Part shown: positions 50,938 through 63,270 of the stretch, in pieces | Layout: each line of letters starts with the position of its first letter | Numbering within the stretch: the first letter of the stretch is position 1 | Origin: Blastobasis lacticolella | Taxonomy: Eukaryota > Arthropoda > Insecta > Lepidoptera > Blastobasidae | DNA length: 64,000 nucleotides | Reading direction: 5' to 3' | Assembly (NCBI GenBank): GCA_905147135.1 | Contig: LR990046.1 | Location: 15,654,501 to 15,718,500 of the forward strand | The notes under the pieces: generated by a model | What the model saw: only the letters and a program-made list of their open reading frames with translations | What the model was told of the DNA's origin: nothing | The model's database searches: none | Program-made: the position numbers and the translations under genes

Positions 50938-51120
50938 GCCGTGTGGTATCCAGTAGAACCCTTTACATTCGTGGGTGTCGTACGAGGCGACTAATGTTTT
51001 CAAGACAAAATATCTAAAGTCTCCGTAGGCTGGAAAAGCGGCAGCAGCATTTTCCATTGTTATATTTATAAATCTGCGATCTTCAACCCGCCTACCAAGC
51101 GTGGAGGGGCTGTGATGATG
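50938..51120 (+). repeat. Interspersed repeat (family 3)
   Basis: GGTGTCGTACGAGGCGACTA and GGCTGGAAAAGCGGCAGCAG align with the copy at 18841. Confidence 0.55.
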
Positions 51121-51589
51121 ATCTGATTCGCCAAATCCTAGATCATGGTCAGACCTCGAGCCCTCGCGCTTTGTACAACACACAATTTTATTGACAACAA
51201 GATGATGATGAATTGAGCGCACGATCACTACTTATATCTAATACTGAGTGCGGTATGAAAAGAAACTATGTCATATTGCAAAAAGGGAAAACTATAAGTA
51301 TTTAAGAAAATATTAGTTGCTTTGAAAGAAAAGGAGCGGCAGTTGCCTTTTTTCTGTGCCTATACTTTCAGTTCGTTATCATCGTTGTTGTTTGTATTGA
51401 AACAATAATTTAGTTAACCACGTACACCATATAAAATATAATAATCGTGGCGTTAATGTCCCGGTTGTGCTCCTGCGCGTGAGGGCCCGGGGTCCGTCTT
51501 CCATGATATGGCAGATTAAGCAATCACAGTGGAATGACTGCCATCTGGCCTCCGTGATCCTGTTAACCCACGTCATAATCCAAAGGAAA

Positions 51590-52140
51590 CACTTTGGCTA
51601 GGTCGTTTCACATTCGAATAGTACGGACGAGGAACGTTTTTACGAGGTGTCGCTACAAAGGGTCTACGTAATGTGGATAAGTACCCAGACCGCGGTAGGG
51701 TGACAACCCAGAACGAGAGACATTTGCTAGGCCAGAGTGACGAGCATCTCCAGTACTGTCATCTGCATAACAATGAATACTGCGAATATTCAGCATATCT
51801 TGGGATATAGCATAAAACTTTGGGGCACTCCGGCTTAGATCGGTTTAGTAATGGAATAACATCCATCGACAATTATTTGGATGATCCGTCCAGATAGAAA
51901 GCTGGACACAGGCTTTGGCTGTATTAAGGCTGACAGCCAGAGCCTCCCAATTGTTCTCGACAGCCTTAACCCTCCTTTGTGTTAGGTACAGATGAAGGTC
52001 ACTAGCTGAGCGACCATTACGGTCACTATCAGCTGGTAATCCTCGAGGTAACCAAGGGGCTGGCTTTTCAAAACTTGCTTCGCCTTAGAGAGCAAGAGGT
52101 TACCGCTAAAGGTCTGTAGTTGATGTGATGAATGATCACC
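51590..52140 (-). mobile_element. Decayed Jockey-like LINE fragment
   Basis: The stretch from the GAACG..TTTT end near 51630 onward matches the layout of the Jockey fragment at 45719 (TCTACGTA..GATGAGTACC versus TCTACGTA..GATAAGTACC). It continues through antisense RT-like sequence with many stops. No usable ORF remains. Confidence 0.55.
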
Positions 52141-53438
52141 GTTCTTATATATGGGCTGCCTTGCGTTATTGCCTATGTCTATGAAACTCTTAAATTGTTC
52201 ACAAAGTATGTGTTAGGAACAAAAAATGCAAGGATAGAACCTGCTTCGGTGTTACATCGTCATTTCATTTACTCTCTCATAAAATGGCAATAGCAAACTT
52301 TGTGGAGGTATAATGCTAACACAGTACGTACTAATACTAACAAAGTACAGCAACGAACCGGATATACGTATAAACCGGAAGGGCTCCCATACCAAGGTTT
52401 CGAATTAACGATCGGTTACGCAAAGTTAACCAAGACTTACCTGCTTAGGAGAATGTAATAGTTTGACTCGATCGAGTATTAAGTACCTACTTGAAATGAA
52501 AATTGTTTTTTAAATATTATTTTTGGTTTTATGCATATTATTTACCCAATTTTCATTCCATAACAAGTCCAAACGAGAATAGCCTTCCTTGGTTTACATT
52601 TAAAAAGACGCCCAAACTTTTTAAAAGAGGATTAAGTTAAAATAAAATTGTAATTAGATAAGTTTTACGTGAGATAAGGTGTTTCAGGTAACGTTACGTG
52701 TTTACACAGTTACTTTTAAATTTACTTTCAACAGACACATACCTTGACGAAATTTCGTAGGTAGTACGAAACTGCATATATGGTATATACAGTACTATAT
52801 AAGAGCTCAAGTGCTAAATTTCATAATAATTTCCTTTATAGCTTAAGCATATTCTGGGACATAATGGTAAACTACCCGTGTAAATAATTTGGTGCAAGCC
52901 GGGCTTAATGTTCTTAGTTAGGCTTCAAGGTCATCAACACTTATTACTATACCGCTAGATCTCAAGATATCACCAGTTTGGTCTGTCTGCTATGGAAACC
53001 CCTATTAAAAATACTTTAGGTTAGTTTTGCTAGGGAGGGGGTAATCCAAATCTATAGATAGAAAATAGCGAGAAAACTGACTTAGGTATCGTTTCCTCTT
53101 AAAAATGCACAGTCATATTTTTATGTCACGAATGGTTAATGTACTTAAGTAAAATAAAACGAAGGTAAATAAAATAACATCTTAGATAAGGACAGAGCAG
53201 GTAACTCACAAATATTTAACCCATAATCGATGGGTAAGACAACTTTGACAGGTGAAGAAAATAATGTTTCCGTGTCACACGAACTAGGCGACAACCAGCA
53301 CGTGTATAACAACATTGTGTGTAGCAACATTGTTAATTGAAAACTGATGTATATCAAAATAACAACGATAACTGGATATTGAACATTATTTGCTACAAAG
53401 CCTTATTGATGTTTGAAACCAATATAAAGCTCTGAGGA
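52141..53438. other. Upstream region of GR-6
   Basis: Mostly unique AT-rich DNA. No GR exon or repeat boundary is recognised up to the ATG at 53439. The promoter is expected here. Confidence 0.4.
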
Positions 53439-56400
53439 ATGAAAATGAACAATTGGGTTTGTTCTATTGAGAAAAAAAGTTCATTTCCATTAATAACGAT
53501 GAGAGTTCCAAAAAAGGAGAAAGAACTCAACAGTCTTCTTCATAATGCAACGAGAAGAATGCTTTTCATATTTTTTCTGCTGGGAATGTTTCCTATGAGC
53601 GGTATTTTGAGTTCAAACGCAGAGAAATTACGGTAAGAAAAAATTTTGTAATATTTATAACTTATTTTTCATGAGTAGGCTTGCATTGCATGTGAACTCA
53701 TGTAGCATGTTACAATAATTTTGTTAAAGCTCAATTTAAGCCCTCATACTTGCTTGCCAGCAAACATGTTTGCCACCTTAATGGTATAAAAAAAATACTT
53801 GTAATAAAAAATGAATTTTTTTTTGGAGAAAATGTGCGTTTTTTATTACTTGCCTTACACGTTACGTTACTTACTAACTATTTAGCGCCACAAATATATT
53901 TATATCATTATTACTAGCTTTAGCCCACGACTTCTTCCGAGTAAAATTCAAGTATTACGTGAGGGACTCGTTTCCGAGGACGGTTCCTGGGGACCGGGGA
54001 TTTATTGAATTTCGGGATCAATTATAGCCTATTCCAGACTTTAAGCAACGTTACTGAAAACTTATTCAAATCCGTTCAATAGGTTTTGCTAGAAACAGTA
54101 ACTTAACATCCATCCGTCCTTGCAAACTTCCGCATGTACAATTTACTAGCTTTTATCCTCGACTCCGTCCGTGTAAAATTCGATTATTACGTTGAAGATC
54201 AGTTTTCGCAGAAATCACAAAAAATTTGGGGATATGGTTCAGTGTTCAATATGCCGTCTGCCACGCAAGAGGTCCCGGGTTCGATTCCCGGCCGGGCAAA
54301 AATTTAATGATGAATTTTAATTTTTCTGGGTGTCCAATGTATAATAAGTATGTATTTAAAAGTATTTAAGTAATTTATCAGTTATCTAGCACCCATAGCA
54401 CAAGCTTTGCTTAATTTGGGGCTAGATGGCTTTGTGTGAATTTGTCCACGAATATTTATTTATTTAATTCATAGTCTATGTAATATTCTACGCCAAAGTT
54501 TATCAAAGTACGTTTAGTAGTTTTTAGGAGTAACAAAGATTCTTACAATCTTTAGGATTTATGCTATTGGTAGGCTTAGGTTAGGATATAATGTTTTGAA
54601 CTATCGCTGATATTATCACACATTTTAAAAGTATGTACTATCAACAAATATATGCTGTAGGAAAGCCAGAATATACCTTTAAATATAGGTTAGTATAGTT
54701 ATAATAGTAGGATAGGACTAGTAACATATAATAATTACCATTTTTTTTTCAGATTCTCTCTATTTTCCTATAGCACGTTTATAGGCGTTCCGATCGCAGC
54801 GATGAAGGTATTAGAGACCATGGCAAACTTATACTCGATTGCTATTTTGAATGTTAACCTGAAGAATTTTGGTAAGTGATTTTTTAAAACATGTACATGA
54901 AGGATAAAAACAGTAATAGATTAAAATTAATCATATTGCCGTCCATATTATTCGCAGGTTCTGCCTTTACTACGATCCAGATTTCAGCAGATAATTTTTT
55001 TTTGTTACACCTGATGGGAAGTGATCACCACTGCCTATAGACATTAGCAACACCAAGAGTATCGCCAATGCGTTGCCCACCTCTATAACACGTTGATCTG
55101 GCAGCAAAAAGGCATATGCCCCTCCACTGCCAAAGCCACGGATCTAATCGTCTATCCTGGGTCGTTTTCTTAATTTATTTAATATACTTTGCCCGATCGT
55201 AAGTATCCTCACGTCGTAGGCCATTGGCTGTCGCATTCGATTTGGCGATATCAATCCATCGCTTCCTGGCAACGAGGGATCTTTTTCCTGATAACGCCAG
55301 GTTTAGACACCTGATTCCCCACGCAACCCTCAGGCTGCAATCGTGCCTTCTCAATGTTTCTCACGCCAGGGCTGCCACGGATGTACTCGTTACGTACTCG
55401 GTCAAGTCACTTAACCATCATCTACCTCAGTATTTTATTTCGTTGTGAAATAAAATACTGAGGTGGATGAAGGTGAAGTGAAGTTTGCGGACGTGCTTCG
55501 GCAGCGCCGGCCAAGTCTCACAGCCATAGAGAATCACAGGCCTAATTAAATAAATAAATAGATAATCATTTTATAACACGAATCGCACACATGACACTAT
55601 ACATATATTCACAATTGACAACGCTAGAAAAGTATATATTATATCACTTACAATTTTCTATCGTGACCTGTGTCACGAAAAGACGTGCAATGGGGCCATA
55701 CTCAGTATAAGCCACGGCTGATGTCATGGCGCTAATTTTCAGTGAGCCCCTCGTATTAATTATTCTCTTGTATGCGTTAGATAAAGATTTTAGAGACATC
55801 GGTGACCGCCGTGAGCTCACGCCATTTGGTTCAATCTGCAGAGATACGGGACTTGACGGATTCAATATTTCCGATCTCGTGCATCACGGATCCGACGTAT
55901 TTGAATAGCTCCTCCTATTCGAAATATTTTATATGTACACCTTCGTTCTTTATAGATAGTTTTAAGATCAGTGATGTTACTTTGGCGACGACGCGGCGGC
56001 GTTCAGCTTTAAACCATCGTTTTCTAACACTCTTGTACACAACTCAGAAAAAGTCATTTGTTGTTATATGACGGCACTACAGATCGAACTCTTTGATCTG
56101 ATTTGATTGATCGAAAATTTTGTTAATTCGGACGCGAGAAGTGAAGAAATAGAAAAATTAAGAAAAATAACTTGTTCAAACGAAATCACCGTCAAAATGT
56201 TAACAATTATGAAAATTAGTACTAAAGGAGCGACCCTTTGATATAAACAATTATTTATTGTTTCAGTGGACTCTGTAATCGATGTGATGAAAATATGCCG
56301 TGTCATACTCATGGTTCAATTGGCTTATGTGTGGCCAAAATTAGTGAAATCCGCAAATGAAATTGAAAGAGTTATAAAAACTGAGAAGACCAAAGTAGAG

Positions 56401-59400
56401 AAGCATTGCAAAATTGTTTATTTCGTATTTAATGCGCTAAATATCGGTAAGTATTGGCACCCCGTGACGAGTAAGTTAATTTTAAAAATAAATTGCCTGT
56501 GTCTACATACAATTGACAATGTTTAAGAAACGCGACATACCTACCATCGAAAAATTCCCTTGTCGAAGATATTCTCTGTCAGCGAAGTCTTCTGCTATGC
56601 AAATAAAGTCCTAGGTTTCCATAGAAACAGTTGACAATATTAAATCACTTTTTATCCGAAGGTATTCTAAAAATATATATAAAATATCCTATCAGTGTGT
56701 TATCCAGTTTTAATCAATAAAGTAAATTATACAATGATTTAGTTACATTTTAATAATTAAGTACCACTTTTGATCACGTCAGTAGAGGATAAATGTTGTC
56801 GAAGGTAACAGGTAAACATAAATGGCCGATTAATATTGTATTGTAGTTTTATTGGTGAAGGTATAGGTATATGCTCGAGAATTTTTTCGTAATAGGATTG
56901 TACAAAACAAACAGCAACTCATGTAAGTAATTAAGACGGATTGCATAGAAGCTATGATATAGTTAAATATGTATAATTTTACACACAGGAGGTTGAAAGT
57001 GAGATCTTAAAAATATGAATGACACATAAAATGGCTAAAAGACATTTAATTTTTTTTTTAATCTGATTCTTTTTTGTAGAGACCCACTTTTGACTCTTCG
57101 GTTTTCCTAAGAAATATCCTATAAATTATCTACTGATGGCGACATGAACCTGTTCCTTTTTACCGTTGGGGTACATCAGGGCTCTGCACCCAGCCCATTT
57201 ATATTTGTTCAGCATAATATTGGACGTGCTATCAGCTAGCACCCAAGACTGTCACTATAAAGCAATTAACTAACAGACATTATAACTTTATTGGTTGTTA
57301 GGCCAGGCTCCATACAAAAACGCCCATCTTTCTTTGGAATTTCAATAAAGGAAATTTCATTTAATAAATTAATTTATATAATCCTGAGCGTTAAGTATGT
57401 GTTATTGGGGTCTAAAGATGCACCAATTTGCCCGTAAACATGGAGTTTATTTTATGTATTCAAATTTATAGCGTATATTTTGCTACAAAAGTATTTATTT
57501 ATATATTTAACATTTATTGCACACAATAAATAGAATAGTGATATTACAAAATGAAAAACGACACAACAGGCACTACTTATTTCTGAGAAGAAATCTCTTC
57601 CAGCAGGCCTATAGATGAGAGACATGGTAGAGTATAGGGGATGAATAGTTATTTTTAAAGATAGTACATAAGTATTACACACTTAAGTATTGTGCAATGC
57701 TATTTTCAGCTAACGATGTATTCTTCGTGCTCTATTTTTATCAGCTATCTATGGTATGCTCAAAGAAGACAGATAGTCCACAATTCGAAACACTCGCTCG
57801 CTTCATGGCACCGATTATATTCACATTTACACCATATGCGACATGGAAAGGCGTTGTAGTATTGGTAATTGTCTTTTTAACTTTTAACTAACCCAAGGAT
57901 TTGTCTTTTGCATCTGACTCTAATTTTATTATATTTTCAGATGTCTTTCTGTCATAACAACTACGCCAAAGACATATTCGACGTTTTCTTGATGCAAATC
58001 AGCATTTATTTGAACAGTTTTTTTGACAGTTTCAACAAAATCATCGAAGACAATGAGAAAGTACATACATATTTTACATATTTCCATTGTCCAATAAGTA
58101 ACATTTGTACTACTTCTTTAATATTTTCAGATGAAAGAAAGACTAAATGCATGGGTACTGAAACCACCAGCTGTAGATTTAGACTGGGGTGAAATAAGAA
58201 TAAATTACAATAAAATCTCAAAATTAGTGCGCATGATGAATGATAAAATAAGTGCACTGATATTTATAACATTTGGAACGGATCTCATATTGTTATGGGG
58301 GCAACTCCTGATGCTATTTCGGTAATCATTTTCTCAATTTTGTTGTTCACATAAGTTTCGCTTTACATTCATTTAACTAAAATAGCTTTATCTTAAATTT
58401 TTCTTAAATCAATCTCAGCAATTACAAATTTTTGTATAATTTTAGGCGAGGCCAATTCGTAAATCTATCTCAATGTAACATTGATGAGTTTCGAAAGTGA
58501 GTACCTTAAATGTTTAAGAACTATTTCATCATTCTATCTATTTTTTTCTAGTGTAATTTCTCTGTTCGTCTATGACAAAAACAAAGAATGGTCATCATCA
58601 CCTGCCTGTTTGAACATAAAAAATGGAAGATAATTACCACAATGTTTACGACGAAATAAACGTATTGTGGTGTGATAATAGTTCGTAAAATAGGGCTTAA
58701 TATCTGTGACAGTGTCATCATTAACGAAGTATTGGTTTTTTAAATCAAAACTTATACATTCGAATTGAGGACCTCCTTATTTTTAAATTTGGTTAAATCA
58801 CTTACGAGTACACAAAGTACACTTTAGTGTTACTACTTAATACCGAACTGTGTGTTCAATGTGTTAGGAAGTTAAATTATGCACCATAAATATCAAACTA
58901 TATTTTACGAGCTATACAGACATCGGTGCTGGCCAATCTCGGGTCTACGAATATTTATTTATTTATTAAATCTTCATGCACAAAATAGTACAAAGGCGGA
59001 CTTAAAGCTAAAATAGCCTTATCTACCAGTCAACCAGGGGAGATAAAGGGTAAAAAAAAAGTAAGGCGGTGCAAGAGAAGCTACCAAACAAAATGGAGGA
59101 GGGGAACCGTTAATGCAATTATAGCCGAACCAGAGATAACAGTACAGATAAAGATAACTGAAAATAAGTAATATAAATATAATAAAGCTAGAAATAAACG
59201 TGAGTGAGTGGGTAATATAGCAAGAATAGATAACCAAGTATACATATACTGCACAAGTAAAGGAGAGACAAAACCAGAAGCTCAGTCAAACATGGGGGAG
59301 ATCGGAGACAAACTCGTGAGCCCCAACACTAAAGATCATAGAGGTAATACTCATGAACAGCTTTCTTAAATGAGTATTTGCTGGAGAGCAATCTTAGATC

Positions 59401-62400
59401 GGGAGGGAGTTTATTCCAGAGCCTTACAGCCCTCAGTACGAAAGAATTAGAAATAAAACAAGTACGGTGAAGAGAAAGATTTAATAATAGATTACTCGAG
59501 GAGCGAAGGTCACGGTTGTGGGTGTCAGAGAGAAACTTGAATTTAGTTTTAAGGTAGTTGGGGGTGGCTGGATCAAATAAGATGGAATGAAGTAGAGATA
59601 GCATTCTTAAATTACGGCGTTGGCGGATGGGCAGCCACTTAAGCTTGACACGAAATTCGGAAATGTGATCGTACTTGCACAGGCCGAAAATGAATCTGAT
59701 GCAGTTGTTCTGAAGACGTTCCAGCTTTAGGAGGAGATGTTGGTTAATGTCAGAGCAACATACGTCAGCATAGTCAATAATGGGTAAAATTAGAGACTGC
59801 ACAAGTAAGATTTTAGTTGCAGGAGGAAGAAAGAATTTAAACCTGTAGAGGGAGCACAGAGTCCCAGTTACCTTCCTGCTAACCTCAGTCACGTGGCCTG
59901 ACCAGCTAAAAGTACTATCAATGTTTAGCCCCAAATCCTTTACCTGGGGAGAATAAGGGACAACCACACCGTTGAAATGGATTGGAGGAACCCGGGAAAT
60001 GTCGAGGCGTTTAATTTGATACGGGCTACCCAGAATAACGGTTTGGCACTTCGAGGGATTAACCGAGATACCGAATTTGGAAGCCCAATTCTGGACAGCA
60101 TCGAGATCCTTGACAAGAGCAGACACCGCATCCGAGATATTAGCAGCCTCCGTGTCCGCATATATCTGCAAATCGTCAGCATACAGGTGATACGAGCAGC
60201 TGAGATCACGAGTAAGTTGGTTAATAAAAATTGAAAAAAGAAGGGGCGAAAGGATACCAACCTGCGGGACACCCGTCTCAAGGGTACACCAGCTAGACGT
60301 TAACCCATCAGCCGTAACCGCCTGTTGACGAACGCGAAGATAAGAGGTAAACCAATCAACAACCGCGGACGACACACCGAGATGCGATAAGACAGCAAGC
60401 AGGATGTCATGATCTACGTTGTTAAAGGCATTGGAAAAATCAATTAAAACATGGATTGACAATTTAGTGTTCTCCATACTCTCCCTCACATCTTCGGTAA
60501 CCTTAAGTAGAGAAGTAGCCGTACTATGTCCAGGTCGGAAACCGGACTGGAACGGACTTATCAGATCATTGGAGAGCACAAAGGATGACAATTGTTTGTA
60601 GACAATGGCCTCGAGAATTTTTGACAGATAGGGTAGAATAGACATTGGTCTAAGATGATTTAACGAATTAGGAGAGGAGATTTTGGGAAGTGGAATGACC
60701 AATGCCTTACGCCAAAGATTAGGAAAGGAGGAAGTAGAGAGTGAAAAGTTGATAATATGTGTTAATAATGAAAGGACAGAATTAACAATGTGAAAGATCA
60801 TGTCCCTGCCTACCCCATCGCATCCCACCGCCTTAGATTGAACGGATATCAGAGTTTTCCTGACTTAATCCTCAGAGACCGCGCAAAATTCAAAGGACTG
60901 AACTGAAGGCCTAGGCAGAGAAGCAACAGAACCGATAGTATCCGCCTTAATGTCCTTATCCAATTGAGGTGTAGCAGAAAAATGTCGATTTAGGACGTCA
61001 GGACAAAAAGGCAGCTTCTGCTCCGGAGCCCGTGGCTTGCCAACCCCAAACGTCTTGAGAAATTTCCATATATTAGCGGCGGAGGAATCAGTCAGGCTTT
61101 TGTGGAAGTAGCGGCGTTTCTCGTTTCTAACAATTTTATTGCTCAGATTGCGTGCGTATTTATATGATGACCAGTTCGACTCAGTACGATCCGCTTTAAA
61201 CTTACGAAAGGCCTTGTTCCGCTTGAGCATGGCCATGCGAAGCCCTTCAGTAATCCAAGGGCTCGGCGGATGCCTTATCCTTACAGTACGTTTGGGTGCA
61301 TGCGTATCAAATAAAGACAAAATGGCTTCGTTGAAAATATATATCTTCTCATCAATGGATGATGCAGCAAGACACGCACTCCAATCCAGACTTGCCGCAT
61401 CCATCCCAAGCGCGTCCAAGTCCATGCCCCTAAAACTGCGCAGATTAATAGTCACCGGTTTAGGTTTAGGCGGTTTGATGTTCTAGACGGTCTGCTTCTA
61501 AGATTTATTTATTTATTTATTGGTACACAAAACAGACTAGGACTCTACTATTTAGGTTCTCGTCTTGCTCGTAGTACAACATAAGCAGGGATGGGTGTTA
61601 TTATTCTGTTCTTAAACCACCGCTGCTATAACCTGATGATATTTTTTAGTGTCTGGACCCCCTACAACTACTCCCGTGTGGTATTTCTCTACTCTTCTAC
61701 ATTCGCTCTTATAACACGGTTTTTCACAACTTCATTCCTGGCCGCCAAATTGCATATATTGTCCAAGAAATCTGCCACAATATTGTATGAAGTATCTGAA
61801 AGTACGGAATTCAATATTGAAGTGAGTGAATGGTCTTGTATTTTAATTATAGTTATCTCAACAGTTTTTTTTTGTCGAATTATGAAATTTTATTTACTTA
61901 TTAAATCTTCATGCACAAAATGATACAATGGTGGACATAAAGTTAAAATAGCCTTTTCTACCAGTACTTAAAAGGTATTCGATAATTGATACGTACAATA
62001 AAGGTGACTGGGCACTTAAGTAGATGACGTGGTCTCTGGTCAAATAACGACATCGGTATAGACTATATTTGAAGGGCATCAAAATCTGAATGGTAGTTAT
62101 AAAAAAAAAAAAATTTAGGATATTTTTAACTATGAACTAATGGCGGTATGCTTACAGTAAGCAGACAGACAACAAAATTTGTCTCCGCAGTGTCGAGAAA
62201 AGTGCATGTCTTTTGTTCATTTGCATGACTACTGCCGTATCCTTTAAACCAGCAGCAACATGGTGACAAAGTATAGGTTAGGCGTCCTCAACTATCTTTA
62301 TATGCTGCACGACATCAAAATCTGTACCGCCAGTTTCGAGAAAAATGCATGTTATTTGCACATTTGTATGACAGGTGCCATATTCTTTAAACCAGCAGCG

Positions 62401-62727
62401 ACATGGTTACGGAGTATTGGTTAAGCGCTTTTAACTATATTTATATGCTCCAAGACATCAAAATTGGTCCCAGCAGTTTCGAAAAAAAAAGCATTAACTT
62501 GTCACGTTTGTGCGGCACACAAGAATGTAGCCGAGAGACCCTAACCAAATAGGTCATGGCCGTGATGCTGCTGGTTCATAGACTACTTATGCCCAGTCTC
62601 CTTTCCTTTGATTCATATTGATTTGTTTTCTATACAGCTTGAGAGATTAATAACACAAATACGAACGTCAACCGTCGCGTTAAACGGATTAGGCTTCTTC
62701 AAAATAACGAGGAGCATGATGCTAACT
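53439..62727 (+). CDS. GR-6: gustatory receptor, sugar-receptor type (terminal exon not found)
   Basis: Nine exons: 53439-53632, 54753-54871, 56267-56446, 57710-57864, 57941-58060, 58131-58321, 58446-58496, 61650-61821, 62638-62727. They encode 424 codons. The start ATG gives MKMNNWVCSIEK, followed by LFIFFLLGMFPMSGIL. Exon 4 shows FTFTPYATWKG, the same pre-TM4 motif as GR-4. Exon 6 is 191 nt, longer than in its paralogues, which extends the intracellular loop with KPPAVDLDWGE. Exon 9 ends TVALNGLGFFKITRSMMLT. The expected tenth exon (TYELVLLQF, about 50 nt) is not seen between 62728 and 64000, so the gene either runs off the window or has lost it. Intron 7 (3.15 kb) contains a nearly intact antisense LINE, and intron 8 a second scrap of the same LINE tail plus a 143-bp tandem repeat. 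It is the largest gene of the cluster. Confidence 0.87.
54240..54478 (+). mobile_element. tRNA-derived SINE (family 1), head partly lost, in GR-6 intron 1
   Basis: CCCGGGTTCGATTCCCGGCC gives the B-box. The body runs to GTGTGAATTTGTCCACGAAT plus a TATTTATTTA tail. The A-box part is truncated. Confidence 0.75.
55000..55135 (-). mobile_element. Jockey-like LINE 3' UTR fragment in GR-6 intron 2
   Basis: A T-run followed by CACCTGATGGGAAGTGATCA and CACTGCCTATAGACATTAGC, closely matching the copy at 32975 in the same orientation. Confidence 0.6.
55205..56075 (-). mobile_element. Decayed RTE-like LINE in GR-6 intron 2
   Basis: Minus-strand frames around 55640-56070 give RRRVVAKVTSLILKLSIKNE, KYVGSVMHEIGNIESVKSRI and TKWRELTAVTDVSKI, with several stops. 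Sequence down to 55205 is further degraded repeat. Plus-strand open frames here are antisense shadows. Confidence 0.55.
55418..55470. repeat. 24-bp-stem hairpin in GR-6 intron 2
   Basis: The left arm CTCAGTATTTTATTTC (55426-55441, extended to 55418) and the right arm GAAATAAAATACTGAG (55447-55462, extended to 55470) pair with one mismatch around a GTTGT loop. Confidence 0.6.
57138..57245 (+). mobile_element. Small LINE RT fragment in GR-6 intron 3
   Basis: Reads LFLFTVGVHQGSAPSPFIF, the GVHQGSALSP motif block of RTE-clade reverse transcriptase, with nothing else of the element recognisable on either side. Confidence 0.6.
58946..61497 (-). mobile_element. 5'-truncated LINE (Jockey/CR1-like) inside GR-6 intron 7, antisense
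   Basis: On the minus strand one reading frame runs from 61455 to 59329, broken only by a TAA at 60865-60867. The part upstream of the stop is the linker before the RT (PPSPWITEGL). The 499-codon downstream part is reverse transcriptase: LIDFSNAFNNVDH (catalytic Asp near residue 130), GVPQVGILSP, and YADD at residues 216-219. It ends in a C-terminal WNKLPPDLR segment. The endonuclease domain is absent, so the copy is 5' truncated. FNNVDH and GVPQVG differ from the usual FDTVDH and GVPQGS. ATTTATTTATTTATT occurs at both ends (58951 and 61502), consistent with a tail or target duplication. The good ORF preservation implies a fairly recent insertion. Confidence 0.88.
61886..61975 (-). mobile_element. 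Solo 3' tail of the same LINE family in GR-6 intron 8
   Basis: The sequence ATTAAATCTTCATGCACAAA and the roughly 60 bases after it match the 3' end of the LINE at 58964-59030 with a few changes, in the same orientation. It is a severely truncated second copy only 0.4 kb beyond the first one's 5' end. Confidence 0.75.
62140..62500 (+). repeat. 143-bp tandem repeat, about 2.4 units, in GR-6 intron 8
   Basis: CAG(T)TTCGAGAAAAATGCATG-like segments start at 62188, 62331 and 62475. AAACCAGCAGC and TATATGCT(G/C)CA recur at the same spacing. The units are 80-90 percent alike by eye. Confidence 0.7.
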
Positions 62728-63069
62728 GTAAGTATTTAAATTTTTATTTTTTTATTGATTAATAAAGCCACCATATCTTTCATAGCATAATATTTCTTTC
62801 TCAAAAGGTCCCTTTCTCATGCCTCTTTCGCAAAACATCCCTTTCGATAAGTGTCCCTATCGCAAGACTTCCCTTTAAAGAAGTGTCTCCATCTACTATG
62901 TTCCTGACAGATTTTAGTTTTAATACAGATCTATATGCAGTACCCAAATCACAAAGCCACCAAACTGCAGAACGGTGCACCAGTAGCACATTTTCTTTTA
63001 AAATAATATTAAAATAACCATTAAGACTCTTTTAAATAGTATTGTGTTTCTGCCGGTGAGTAAGGTTTC

Positions 63070-63270
63070 CAGTGCTCCATGGGGTGGGGATTTGGGGAAC
63101 CGTGGCTTTGGCAGTGGAGTGGCATTTGCCTTTTTGCTGCCAGATCAACGTGTGGCAACGCATTATCGATACTCTTGGTGTTGCTAATGTCTATAGGCAG
63201 TGGTGACCACTTTCCATCAGGTGGTCCGCTGCCCGTTTGTCTACCGTGTGACACAAAAAAAAGACGAAAA
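63070..63270 (+). mobile_element. Jockey-like LINE 3' UTR fragment
   Basis: Contains TTGGTGTTGCTAATGTCTAT, AGGCAGTGGTGACCACTTTC and CATCAGGTGGTCCGCTGCCC before an A-rich run (AAAAAAAA at 63255). This is the 3' end also seen, reversed, at 32980 and 55005. Confidence 0.6.

Noticed and set aside
59977..60234. Plus-strand ORFs at 59977-60234, 60419-60601 and 61139-61486
   Set aside because: Antisense shadows of the minus-strand LINE reading frame.
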